From positions 1 to 23,103 of the forward strand of contig NZ_JNJP01000060.1 of assembly GCF_000701705.1 (NCBI RefSeq): DNA of 23,103 nt, written 5' to 3'. A model generated the notes under the pieces. That model was not told the DNA's origin and searched no databases. It worked only from the letters and a program-made list of their open reading frames with translations. Made by a program: the position numbers and the translations under genes. Positions 15,027-23,103 of this stretch are shown here, in pieces (the stretch's first letter is position 1; each line of letters opens with the position of its first letter). This stretch comes from Bilophila wadsworthia ATCC 49260 (GTDB lineage Bacteria > Desulfobacterota > Desulfovibrionia > Desulfovibrionales > Desulfovibrionaceae).

Positions 15027-15301
15027 ATGTTTCCTCAAAAAAACAAAAAAGTATCGGGGTGCCGTCCGGCTGGCGCGGGCGGCCGCAAAAATCGCGGGCT
15101 CGGACGCGCCGTTCGCTCGGCGTCTCCGAAGGAGCCCCATGCATACGGGCCTCGCCGGGAGAAAGCCTTTCCGGAGAATACGGAAGGCGGGCAAGGCCGC
15201 AAGACGCGGGTTTCCAAAAAATTTTTCCGGCGGTGACAAATGCCCCTGCGCACGGACAGGCCAGCGGTCCGGGCGGGGAAGCGACGATCCGGGCGAACCG
15301 G
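15027..15301 (-). other. Non-coding leader of rne
   Basis: 275 bases between the metallophosphoesterase stop and the rne start, both minus strand. It is GC-rich with several short potential stems and an A/T run at 15217-15229. In E. coli the rne leader is long and mediates feedback control by RNase E; a comparable role here is only a possibility. I found no clear promoter, terminator or small gene in it. Confidence 0.3.
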
Positions 15302-16042
15302 TCAGTCCAGCATGTGAAGCGTCACCGACAGGTCGTCCCCCGCAAGCCGCAGGACGGCATAGCCGCCCGTCGCAAACGCGCCGGGATTGACCAGCACGGT
15401 GCGTCCGAGGCGATCCACGGCGCGGGATTCATGGATGTGTCCGCACAGGCACACATCAGGCTGCGCGTCCAGAATGAAGTCGCGTACGGCGGAGGAACCA
15501 ACGTGGATTCCGTCCCCAACGATGTCGCACAGCGTGTCATGCGGAGGCGTATGCACGGAAAGCACCACATGACGATACGTCCGGGCCTCCCTCCACATGT
15601 GTTCGAGCCAGTCCGCAAAGCGGGACTCGGGAAATTCGCTCGGCGTACCGAACGGCGTGAACGTGGAGCCGCCAAGCCCCATGAGCGCGACGCCGGGAGC
15701 CAGCTCACGTACGCATAAATGGGTATTCCATCCCTGCTTGGCAAGCCAGTCCGTGACTTCGGCGCGATCCATGTTGCCGATCTGCGCGTAAATGACGGGA
15801 TTATAGCGGGTGAGCTTCTCAAGCACATTACGGGCCTGCGCCGCGCCGCCGGTGACGGTCAGATCGCCGGTGACGATGATGCCGTCGGCCTCTTCCAGCC
15901 CCTGGATTTCGCCAAGCCGGGCTGCCTTGTCGTGAAGATCGCCCATGACGATCCATGTGCGGACCCCGGAGGACGGGGCCGCCGCACCGGAAGTTCCGGA
16001 AGCGGGGACCGCAAAGGACGAAAGAGGCTGGGCGCTTGGCAT
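15302..16042 (-). CDS. Metallophosphoesterase, calcineurin-like (YfcE/Icc-related)
   Basis: A 246-residue predicted phosphoesterase with the full set of metal-site motifs: GDLHD (34-38), GDL (59-61), GNMD (89-92), SVHTPPHD and CGHIHES near the C-terminus. These bind two divalent metals. Family members hydrolyse phosphodiesters such as cyclic nucleotides or act as general phosphatases; the substrate cannot be read from the sequence. The first 25 residues after the chosen start are Ala/Ser/Pro-rich and look dispensable. ATG 16042 has an AAGGAAG site 8 bases upstream; the frame stays open to ATG 16117, which lacks one. It is upstream of rne on the same strand and divergent from fthC. Confidence 0.87.
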   Translation of the reverse strand: MPSAQPLSSFAVPASGTSGAAAPSSGVRTWIVMGDLHDKAARLGEIQGLEEADGIIVTGDLTVTGGAAQARNVLEKLTRYNPVIYAQIGNMDRAEVTDWLAKQGWNTHLCVRELAPGVALMGLGGSTFTPFGTPSEFPESRFADWLEHMWREARTYRHVVLSVHTPPHDTLCDIVGDGIHVGSSAVRDFILDAQPDVCLCGHIHESRAVDRLGRTVLVNPGAFATGGYAVLRLAGDDLSVTLHMLD

Positions 16043-16166
16043 GTCGGCAACTTCCTTGTACTGTTGGGGTTGCAGGGTATACCGGCTTGCCTTTCCCTGC
16101 AAGGGATTCCGCTTCACTGATCTTTCGTACCCTAACCTATTGTTTCAGGTTTGACAAAGGTGCGCC

Positions 16167-16859
16167 ATGTCCCTTCCCCCGACCTCCCCTTCCGCGACGG
16201 GTACGCCCTCCGGCCTCGCCGTACCGGACAGAAATGTCTTGCGTTCCAAGCTGATACGCGCCCGTAAAGCCCTTGACCCCGCCGAGTGGGAACGCCATTC
16301 CGCCGCCGTCCAGCGGCGTGTCCTCGCCATCCCCGAGTGGCGCGACGCCCGTACTGTCGCCATGTATATCGCCGTGCGGAACGAAATCTCCACCGATGAA
16401 ATTATCAGACGCGCGTGGGCCGAAGGCAAACAGGTGCTCCTGCCCCGCTGCCTCCCGCCGAGCGCGGGCGAAGGAATCATGGAATTCGTCCTGTGCCGGG
16501 GCTATGATGAACTGGCGCCCGGCGCCTTCGGCCTCTCCGAGCCCGGCCCCGCGTGCGTACCCCTGCCCCGCACGGGATGGGGGCAGGACGCCGCCGGAAC
16601 CTTCGTCCCGCCTTCCGGGACGGATGCGTCTCTCCGGCTGCCGGATCTGATTCTGGTCCCCGCCGTGGGCATCAGCCCCGCCGGGGCGCGCCTCGGGTAC
16701 GGCAAGGGCTTCTACGACCGCCTGCTCGCCCTGCCCGGCTGGGGCGGCGCGAAGCGGCTCGCGCTGGTCCACTCCCTCCAGCTCGCCGCATTTCCCGCCG
16801 GGCCTCTGGACATCCCCATGCACGGCTACGCTACCGAAAAGGAACTCATATGGCTCTGA
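16167..16859 (+). CDS. fthC: 5-formyltetrahydrofolate cyclo-ligase
   Basis: A 230-residue enzyme that converts 5-formyl-THF to 5,10-methenyl-THF with ATP, returning folate to the one-carbon pool. The signature GARLGYGKGFYDR lies at 173-185, and LPDLILVPAVGISP (158-171) precedes it as in the family. The RNVLRSKLIRARKAL segment (22-36) gives the usual basic N-terminal ATP-binding helix. The first 20 residues are a Ser/Pro/Thr-rich extension beyond the family core. The ATG follows an AAAGG site. Its end overlaps the pgeF start by 10 bases, so it leads the fthC-pgeF-regulator operon. Confidence 0.93.
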   Translation: MSLPPTSPSATGTPSGLAVPDRNVLRSKLIRARKALDPAEWERHSAAVQRRVLAIPEWRDARTVAMYIAVRNEISTDEIIRRAWAEGKQVLLPRCLPPSAGEGIMEFVLCRGYDELAPGAFGLSEPGPACVPLPRTGWGQDAAGTFVPPSGTDASLRLPDLILVPAVGISPAGARLGYGKGFYDRLLALPGWGGAKRLALVHSLQLAAFPAGPLDIPMHGYATEKELIWL

Positions 16860-17605
16860 GCTTCATCCCCTTCGCCTTTCCCGGCGCCCCGGGCGTCCGC
16901 TGCGCCTTCCAGACCCGCGACTGGGGCGTTTCGGAAGGGCCCTATGGAGGCGGGAACATCGCCTATACGGTAGGGGACGATCCCTTGCGCGTCTCGGCCA
17001 ACCGGCTGGATCTCGCCGCATCTCTTGAGCTTGCCGAAATCGCCGAACTCGATCAGATCCACGGCGATACGCTCGTTTTCGATCCCCCGCCCTCGCCGCT
17101 GGAGCGGTTCGTGGAGCCGCCCGCCTTTCCCAAAGGGGACGGCCTTGCCACGGACAAACCCGGCATCGGCCTGATCATCAAGACCGCCGACTGCCAGCCC
17201 GTCCTCGTCGCGCACAAGGAAGGGCGGCACATCGCGGCCTTCCACATCGGCTGGCGCGGCAACCGCCTGCGTTTCCTCCAGTCCGGCATCGCGGGCTTCT
17301 GCGGGCGCTACGGCCTCGACGCCCGCGATCTGCTCGCCGTGCGCGGCCCGAGCCTCGGGCCGCAGCGCTCGGAATTCGTCAATTACGGCAAGGAATGGGG
17401 CCCCGATTTCGCCAACTGGTTCAACGCCCGCGACAAGACCATGAACCTCTGGCGGCTGACCCGCGATCAGCTGCTGGAGGCGGGCCTGCCGGACGAAGGC
17501 ATCTTCGGCCTCGATCTGTGCACGGCGTCCATGCCGGACAGCTTCTTCTCCTACCGCCGGGACGGGATCTGCGGGCGTCAGGCCAACGTCATCTGGATAG
17601 CCTAA
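16850..17605 (+). CDS. pgeF: PgeF/YfiH multicopper-oxidase-like purine nucleoside phosphorylase (laccase domain)
   Basis: A 251-residue YfiH-family protein. The three residues that bind the catalytic zinc are visible as His71 (QIHGD), Cys115 (KTADCQPV) and His132 (FHIGWRG), followed by the C-terminal SYRRDGICGRQANVIWI segment. Family members phosphorolyse adenosine and related purine nucleosides and have been linked to peptidoglycan editing and to weak laccase activity. The ATG at 16850 has an AAAGGA site inside the end of fthC. The stop codon is immediately followed by the ATG of the sigma-54 regulator, so the three genes are likely one transcript. Confidence 0.92.
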   Translation: MALSFIPFAFPGAPGVRCAFQTRDWGVSEGPYGGGNIAYTVGDDPLRVSANRLDLAASLELAEIAELDQIHGDTLVFDPPPSPLERFVEPPAFPKGDGLATDKPGIGLIIKTADCQPVLVAHKEGRHIAAFHIGWRGNRLRFLQSGIAGFCGRYGLDARDLLAVRGPSLGPQRSEFVNYGKEWGPDFANWFNARDKTMNLWRLTRDQLLEAGLPDEGIFGLDLCTASMPDSFFSYRRDGICGRQANVIWIA

Positions 17606-19387
17606 ATGCCCATGCTGCTGGACATCCGGGATACGGTGGCCGACTATGCGGAACTCATCGCCCGCGTGGTCGGCGTGGACGTGGAAGTCGTGGACGCGGG
17701 CCTGAACCGCCTCGCCGGGACGGGCCTCTATGCCTCCGGGGTCGGGGAAAACATCCGCGCCGAGGGCGAAACCTACCGCCACGTCATGCGCATCCGGCGC
17801 TCGTTCGTCATGGAGACGCCCCGCGAGCATTTCATCTGCACCCGCTGCCCGGGGCGCGACCTCTGCCGAGAAACCCTTTCCATCAGCACGCCCATCATCG
17901 ACGGCAGCGACGTGCTCGGCGTCATCGGGCTCGTCTGCTCCACCGACGAGGACCGCGCCCGTGTCCTCGGGCACAAGGACGTGTACGTCCAGTTCATCGA
18001 GCGCTGCGCGGAATTCATCCTGCACAAGCTCCACGACCACGCCGACCTGCTCCGCGCCCGGTCATTCCTCGACATCATGCTGCGGATTCTCGAAATCAAC
18101 AGCCGGGGCATCGTCATCTTCAACGCCAAGGGCGGCATTTCCTACCTGAACGACATCGCCCGCCGTGATCTCGGGCTCAAGGACGACGGCCTGCCCACGG
18201 ACGTGCAGTTCAAACGGACCGGGGAATCCTTTTCGGATCTCGAGGAATTCGTGGTCACCGCCCGGAGCCGCAAGCACACGCTCATGGGCCAGATGACCCC
18301 GCTCGCGCCGTCGGACTACCATTTTGCCACGGTCTTCACCTTCGAGTCCCTGCCGCGCATGGCGGATCGCGTCTCTTCCCTCGGGGACTCCCTTTCCGGC
18401 GTCGAAAACCTCGTCGGGCGCTCGCCCGCCATGCTCCAGCTGAAAGATCAAATCCGCCAGATCGCGGGCTCCACGTCCACGGTCCTCGTCACCGGCGAAT
18501 CCGGCACCGGCAAGGAACTCGTCGCCCGGGCCATCCACGCCGCCAGCGGCCGCCGGGACAAGCCCTTCATCGGCATCAACTGCGGGGCCATCCCCGACGC
18601 CCTGCTCGAAAGCGAGCTGTTCGGCTACACGGGCGGCGCGTTCACCGGAGCGAGCGCCAAGGGGCGCATCGGCAAATTCGAGCTGGCCCACAAGGGCGTG
18701 CTGTTCCTCGACGAAATCAGCACCATGCCGCTCTACCTGCAAGTGAAGCTGCTCCGCGTCCTGCAGGAACGGGCCTTCACCCGCCTCGGCTCCAACCGGC
18801 TCATTGAGGTGGATATCCGTATTATCGCGGCGACGAACGAAGATCTTGCCGGAGCGGTGCGCCAAGGCCGTTTCCGCGAGGATCTCTTCTACCGCCTGAA
18901 CGTGATCCCGCTGCAGGTGCCTCCCCTGCGCGATCGCCACGGCGACATCGAGCTGTTGTCCTCCCATTTCCTCGCCCGCTACAGTGCCCGGTTCAACAAG
19001 CCGGTCCCGTCGCTCGGCCCGGACATGCTCGCGGCCCTCTCCGCCTACCCTTGGCCCGGCAACGTGCGCGAGTTCGAGAATGTGATGGAGTTTATGGTCA
19101 ACATGGCCCCGTCCGGCGGGGTCCTGCATCCTGACATGCTCCCCGCCTCCGTGCGCGGGGCCTTGCCCTCTTCCGCGCCTTCCCCCTCCGCCCCCCTCCC
19201 GCCCGGCGGGATCATCCCGCTCCGCGATCTGGAACGCAACGCCATTCTGGACGCCGTCCGCCGCTGCGGGGACGACACGCCCGGAAAGAAGGCCGCTGCC
19301 GCCGCCCTCGGCATCGGCGTCGCCACGCTCTACAGGAAGCTGAAGGAGTATGAGGACGAAGCGGCGGCTCTCTCCCGTACCACCTAA
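17606..19387 (+). CDS. Sigma-54-dependent Fis-type transcriptional regulator with Cys-rich sensor domain
   Basis: A 593-residue enhancer-binding protein. Residues 1-140 form an N-terminal sensor with the motif CTRCPGRDLC (Cys78, Cys81, Cys87). A PAS-like segment follows at about 152-200 (GIVIFNAKGGISYLN). The AAA+ domain carries Walker A GESGTGKE (297-304), the sigma-54-contacting GAFTGA loop (344-349), Walker B Asp369-Glu370, and the WPGNVREFENV segment. A Fis-type helix-turn-helix ends the protein (about 545-585). It would activate RpoN promoters in response to a signal; the cysteines suggest redox, metal or Fe-S sensing, but this is inference. The ATG follows the pgeF stop directly with no clear ribosome site, implying translational coupling; ATG 17612 is an alternative. 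No -24/-12 promoter was found nearby. Confidence 0.93.
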   Translation: MPMLLDIRDTVADYAELIARVVGVDVEVVDAGLNRLAGTGLYASGVGENIRAEGETYRHVMRIRRSFVMETPREHFICTRCPGRDLCRETLSISTPIIDGSDVLGVIGLVCSTDEDRARVLGHKDVYVQFIERCAEFILHKLHDHADLLRARSFLDIMLRILEINSRGIVIFNAKGGISYLNDIARRDLGLKDDGLPTDVQFKRTGESFSDLEEFVVTARSRKHTLMGQMTPLAPSDYHFATVFTFESLPRMADRVSSLGDSLSGVENLVGRSPAMLQLKDQIRQIAGSTSTVLVTGESGTGKELVARAIHAASGRRDKPFIGINCGAIPDALLESELFGYTGGAFTGASAKGRIGKFELAHKGVLFLDEISTMPLYLQVKLLRVLQERAFTRLGSNRLIEVDIRIIAATNEDLAGAVRQGRFREDLFYRLNVIPLQVPPLRDRHGDIELLSSHFLARYSARFNKPVPSLGPDMLAALSAYPWPGNVREFENVMEFMVNMAPSGGVLHPDMLPASVRGALPSSAPSPSAPLPPGGIIPLRDLERNAILDAVRRCGDDTPGKKAAAAALGIGVATLYRKLKEYEDEAAALSRTT

Positions 19388-19409
19388 CCCCACCTGAACA
19401 GGATGGAAC

Positions 19410-19438
19410 TTGCGATTTTTGGGATTTCGCAGTAGAGT
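19410..19438 (+). promoter_or_regulatory. Predicted sigma-70 promoter of tRNA-Leu
   Basis: TTGCGA (19410-19415) and TAGAGT (19433-19438) are spaced by exactly 17 bases. The start site would fall about 15 bases before the mature tRNA. Each box matches four of six consensus positions. Confidence 0.55.
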
Positions 19439-19459
19439 CCCTCCTTTGTGTGCCGACTG

Positions 19460-19542
19460 GCGAGAGTGGCGGAATTGGTAGACGCACTGGACTTAGAATC
19501 CAGCGGATTTCCGTGGGGGTTCAACTCCCCCCTCTCGCACCA
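19460..19542 (+). tRNA. tRNA-Leu (anticodon UAG)
   Basis: An 83-base class II tRNA. The 7-bp acceptor stem pairs 19460-19466 with 19532-19538, followed by discriminator A and an encoded CCA. The D-arm has GGAATTGGTAGACGC, the anticodon stem CTGGA/TCCAG encloses CTTAGAA giving anticodon UAG (reads CUA and other CUN codons), a variable arm follows, and the T-arm has GGGGGTTCAACTCCCCC. No terminator separates it from tig 100 bases on, so readthrough into tig is possible. Confidence 0.97.
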
Positions 19543-19641
19543 GAAAGCCTTCCGGTGCATTCATAAACCTCGTGTTTTGATTGATAAAAAGCTCGTCCGT
19601 CCGCCCTTGAGCAGGTCGGCTCCCCTAAGGAGGGAATCCCC

Positions 19642-20964
19642 ATGGAATTTGTCGTTGAAAACCTTTCCCCTACCCGGAAAAAGATCGCCTTCACCCTGAC
19701 CGCGGATGATGTGAACGCCGCTATCAACACCGCCGTCAAGGGCTTCCAGAAGGATCTGTCCCTGCCCGGCTTCCGTAAGGGTAAAGTCCCCGCGTCCGTA
19801 GTGGAAAAGCGCTTCGGCGAAGACGTGTACGCCCGCGCCACGCAGGACGAGATCAACGGCCTCCTCCAGAAGACCCTCAAGGACTCCAGCCTGACCCCCG
19901 TTTCCAGCATGGAAATGGACAACCATGACGCCTTCGCCCGCGATACCGAATTCAAGTGCAACGTCACCTTCGACGTGCTGCCCGAAATCGAGTTCCCCAA
20001 CTACGAAGGCCTCGAAGTCGATCAGGCCAAGGCCGACGTGTCCGACGACGACGTGAACGAAATCATTGAAAACCTCCGCGGCCGCATGGCGGAACTTACC
20101 GAAGTGACCGAAGATCGCCTGCCCCAGGACGGCGACACCGTGGATGTCGACTACTCCGGCACCGATGAGGAAGGCAACAAGATCGACGACGTGCAGGGCG
20201 AAAACTTCGGCGTGGCCCTCGGCCAGGGCCAGGCCCTCCCCGATTTCGAAGCCCTCGTGAAGACCGCCAAGGTCGGCGAAGAAAAGACCGGCTCCGTGAA
20301 CTTCCCCGCCGACTACCCCCACAAGCCGCTGGCCGGCAAGACCGTCATCTTCACCATCAAGGTGAACAAGATCCAGACCAGCCAGAAGCCCGAAGTGAAC
20401 GAGGAGTTCGCTCAGAAGGTCGGCCAAGAAAGCCTGGAAAAGATGAAGGCCTCCATCGTCGAGCACGTTTCCGCCACGAAGGCTCAGGCCGCCCGCAGCG
20501 AAGCCATGAAGAAGCTCATCGACGGCCTCCTTGAAAAGGTTTCTTTCGAAATCCCCGATTCCATGCTGAACGCCCGCGTCGAGCGCGTGGTGCAGGAACA
20601 GGCCATGAAGCTCCAGCGCATGGGCCTCGACGACCTCCGCAAGGACCAAGCTCAGGAAGAAAAGCGCGAAGAAGCCAAGAAGGAAGCCCTCGAAACCCTG
20701 CGTCCCCAGGTGTTCCTGATGGCCCTCGCCCAGAAGGAAAACATCACCGTCAACGATCAGGAAGTGGAAATGGCCATCTACGGCATGGCCATGCGCGCCC
20801 AGCAGGACTACAAGAAGGTCAGCGAAGCCTATCACAAGAGCGGCCTGATCTATGAGCTGCGCGACCGCATCCTCGCTGACAAGGCCCTGGAAATGGTCTA
20901 CAGCAAGGCGAAGATCAACGAAGTCCCCGCCGTGAGCCTGAGCGAGCCCAAGAACGCGGACTAG
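19642..20964 (+). CDS. tig: Trigger factor, ribosome-associated chaperone
   Basis: A 440-residue trigger factor of normal length. It binds ribosomal protein L23 at the exit tunnel and shields nascent chains. The ribosome-binding signature GFRKGKVP is at 43-50, the same positions as in E. coli. A FKBP-type prolyl isomerase domain follows (about 155-250, with VDVDYSGTDEEG and NFGVALGQGQALPDFE), and the rest is the alpha-helical C-terminal chaperone cradle. A near-perfect AAGGAGGGA ribosome site precedes the ATG. It stands upstream of clpP and clpX, the usual tig-clpP-clpX order, but a terminator lies between tig and clpP. Confidence 0.97.
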   Translation: MEFVVENLSPTRKKIAFTLTADDVNAAINTAVKGFQKDLSLPGFRKGKVPASVVEKRFGEDVYARATQDEINGLLQKTLKDSSLTPVSSMEMDNHDAFARDTEFKCNVTFDVLPEIEFPNYEGLEVDQAKADVSDDDVNEIIENLRGRMAELTEVTEDRLPQDGDTVDVDYSGTDEEGNKIDDVQGENFGVALGQGQALPDFEALVKTAKVGEEKTGSVNFPADYPHKPLAGKTVIFTIKVNKIQTSQKPEVNEEFAQKVGQESLEKMKASIVEHVSATKAQAARSEAMKKLIDGLLEKVSFEIPDSMLNARVERVVQEQAMKLQRMGLDDLRKDQAQEEKREEAKKEALETLRPQVFLMALAQKENITVNDQEVEMAIYGMAMRAQQDYKKVSEAYHKSGLIYELRDRILADKALEMVYSKAKINEVPAVSLSEPKNAD

Positions 20965-20998
20965 TCCGTTTTCCGCCCGCTTTTTGGGAAAAATAAGG

Positions 20999-21030
20999 AG
21001 AGGGGAGTGTCCGCACTCCCCTCTTTATTG
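20999..21030 (+). terminator. Rho-independent terminator after tig
   Basis: A perfect 11-bp stem (20999-21009 with 21014-21024), a TCCG loop and a TTATTGT tail. It separates tig from clpP; the 112 bases to the clpP start must then supply a promoter, which I could not identify with confidence. Confidence 0.85.
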
Positions 21031-21142
21031 TATGGGGGCCCTGTGCTATTTCCCGTTTTTATGGCTTCATCCCGAGACAACGGCGCAATCGTGCTTATCT
21101 GACGGGGAAAGCCCTGATGCCCAATTATCATATGGAGACAGT

Positions 21143-21766
21143 ATGCAAGATATTCTTGATATGACGGTGCCCATCGTCGTCGAAACGTCGGGCCGCACCG
21201 AACGCGCTTATGATATTTTTTCCCGCCTGCTGAAAGACCGCATCGTGCTCCTCGGCTCCGAGGTCAACGACGCGGTGGCGTCCCTCATCTGCGCCCAGCT
21301 GCTTTTCCTCGAATCGCAGGACCCGGAAAAAGAGATTTATCTCTACATCAACAGCCCCGGCGGCTCCGTCACGGCGGGCATGGCCATCTACGATACCATG
21401 AACTACATCACCCCGCCCATCGCCACCGTGTGCATGGGCCGCGCCGCCAGCATGGGAGCCTTCCTCCTCAGCGCGGGCCAGAAGGGTATGCGCTACGCCC
21501 TGCCCAACAGCCAGGTGATGATCCACCAGCCCCTCGGCGGATTCCAGGGACAGGCCACCGACATCGACATCCATGCCCGCGAGATCCTGCGTATGCGCGA
21601 GACCCTCAACGGGCTGCTGGCGAAGCATACCGGCCAGCCCATCGAAAAGATCGCCCAGGATACCGAACGCGACAACTTCATGACCGCCGAAATGGCGCAG
21701 GCCTATGGTCTGGTGGACAAGGTTCTCGCCTCCCGCCGTGACCTCCTCGCCGAAAAGTCCGAATAG
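21143..21766 (+). CDS. clpP: ATP-dependent Clp protease proteolytic subunit
   Basis: A 207-residue ClpP, the serine protease that forms a 14-mer barrel and degrades proteins fed by ClpX or ClpA. The catalytic triad is Ser103 (GRAASMGAFLL), His128 (MIHQPLGG) and Asp177 (ERDNFM), with the same 25 and 49 residue spacings as E. coli. The N-terminus MQDILDMTVPIVVETSGRTE is typical, with a short propeptide. The ATG at 21143 has a GGAG site; the frame is open to 20984, but that region holds the tig terminator. clpX follows after 8 bases and is surely cotranscribed. Confidence 0.97.
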   Translation: MQDILDMTVPIVVETSGRTERAYDIFSRLLKDRIVLLGSEVNDAVASLICAQLLFLESQDPEKEIYLYINSPGGSVTAGMAIYDTMNYITPPIATVCMGRAASMGAFLLSAGQKGMRYALPNSQVMIHQPLGGFQGQATDIDIHAREILRMRETLNGLLAKHTGQPIEKIAQDTERDNFMTAEMAQAYGLVDKVLASRRDLLAEKSE

Positions 21767-21774
21767 GAAGAGAG

Positions 21775-23031
<1,257 letters not shown>

Positions 23032-23050
23032 GGTTTGTGGTAAGGGAAAA

Positions 23051-23103
23051 TGTGGGGGAAGGGGAACCTTTCTGAAGAAAGGTTCCCCTTCCCCCACACC
23101 CCC
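23051..23103 (-). repeat. Composite repeat copy with 22-bp perfect hairpin after clpX (cut by window end)
   Basis: Perfect 22-bp arms (23051-23072 with 23077-23098) around TGAA, followed by a C-run that is cut by the window edge. The inner part of the stem (GGGGAACCTTTC with its complement) and the arm/C-rich-tail order match the copy at 5477-5569 read in the opposite direction. As a 3' element of clpX it could terminate or stabilise the clpP-clpX mRNA; no U-tract is present. Confidence 0.75.

Noticed and set aside
12342..15236. A 964-codon open frame on the plus strand
   Set aside because: It is antisense to rne and part of queH. Its Gly/Arg-rich low-complexity section mirrors the Ala/Pro/Glu-rich arm of RNase E and shows no domain.
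15027..15239. N-terminal extension of rne by 71 residues
   Set aside because: No ribosome site at 15239, while ATG 15026 has GAGGAA at good spacing; the extension does not resemble the rest of the arm.
16151..16156. TTGACA as a -35 box for fthC
   Set aside because: It overlaps the ribosome site and is only 10 bases before the ATG; a matching -10 would fall inside the coding region.

Overview
The window looks like a chromosomal segment from a GC-rich Gram-negative bacterium of the Desulfovibrionaceae type (Desulfovibrio, Bilophila or a close relative). This rests on the combination of a homotrimeric outer-membrane porin of the kind that dominates Desulfovibrio membranes, an LpxI-type lipid A enzyme, a hypA/cooF hydrogenase-accessory pair, a NikK/NikL-type nickel-uptake pair, and a tRNA-Leu/tig/clpP/clpX block. 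The family assignment is an inference from gene content, not a computed placement.

Layout, left to right. Positions 1-267 are non-coding and hold two copies of a composite repeat (G-run tract plus hairpin) arranged tail to tail. hypA and a CooF-like iron-sulfur protein follow (268-1146) and end at a good intrinsic terminator. lpxI and gpt form a second plus-strand pair (1238-2594). A bidirectional terminator separates them from the minus-strand porin gene (2931-4400). Next, also on the minus strand, come two exported proteins resembling NikL (4759-5238) and NikK (5593-6381), with another repeat copy between them and a NikR-like operator upstream of nikK.

An aconitase gene (6755-8689) and a SurA/PpiD-type periplasmic chaperone (8762-10651) run on the plus strand to a strong terminator. 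A minus-strand unit then reads from a metallophosphoesterase (15302-16042) through an RNase E/G with a very long disordered N-terminus (12396-15026), queH (11795-12406) and a low-GC glycosyltransferase (10731-11798). The last three genes overlap at their ends. Divergent from this, fthC, pgeF and a sigma-54 enhancer-binding regulator form a tightly packed plus-strand operon (16167-19387).

The right end is the protein quality-control block: tRNA-Leu(UAG), trigger factor, ClpP and ClpX. It closes with a 22-bp perfect hairpin of the same repeat family seen at the left edge.

Most of the window is conserved housekeeping. I found no phage, transposase, CRISPR array or defence cassette. The least explained items are the repeat family (G-quadruplex-capable tract beside a hairpin, touching four places including both window ends), the nickel-type pair with its operator candidate, the inverted RNase E architecture, the low-GC glycosyltransferase fused into the rne-queH unit, and the Cys-rich sensor domain of the sigma-54 regulator.
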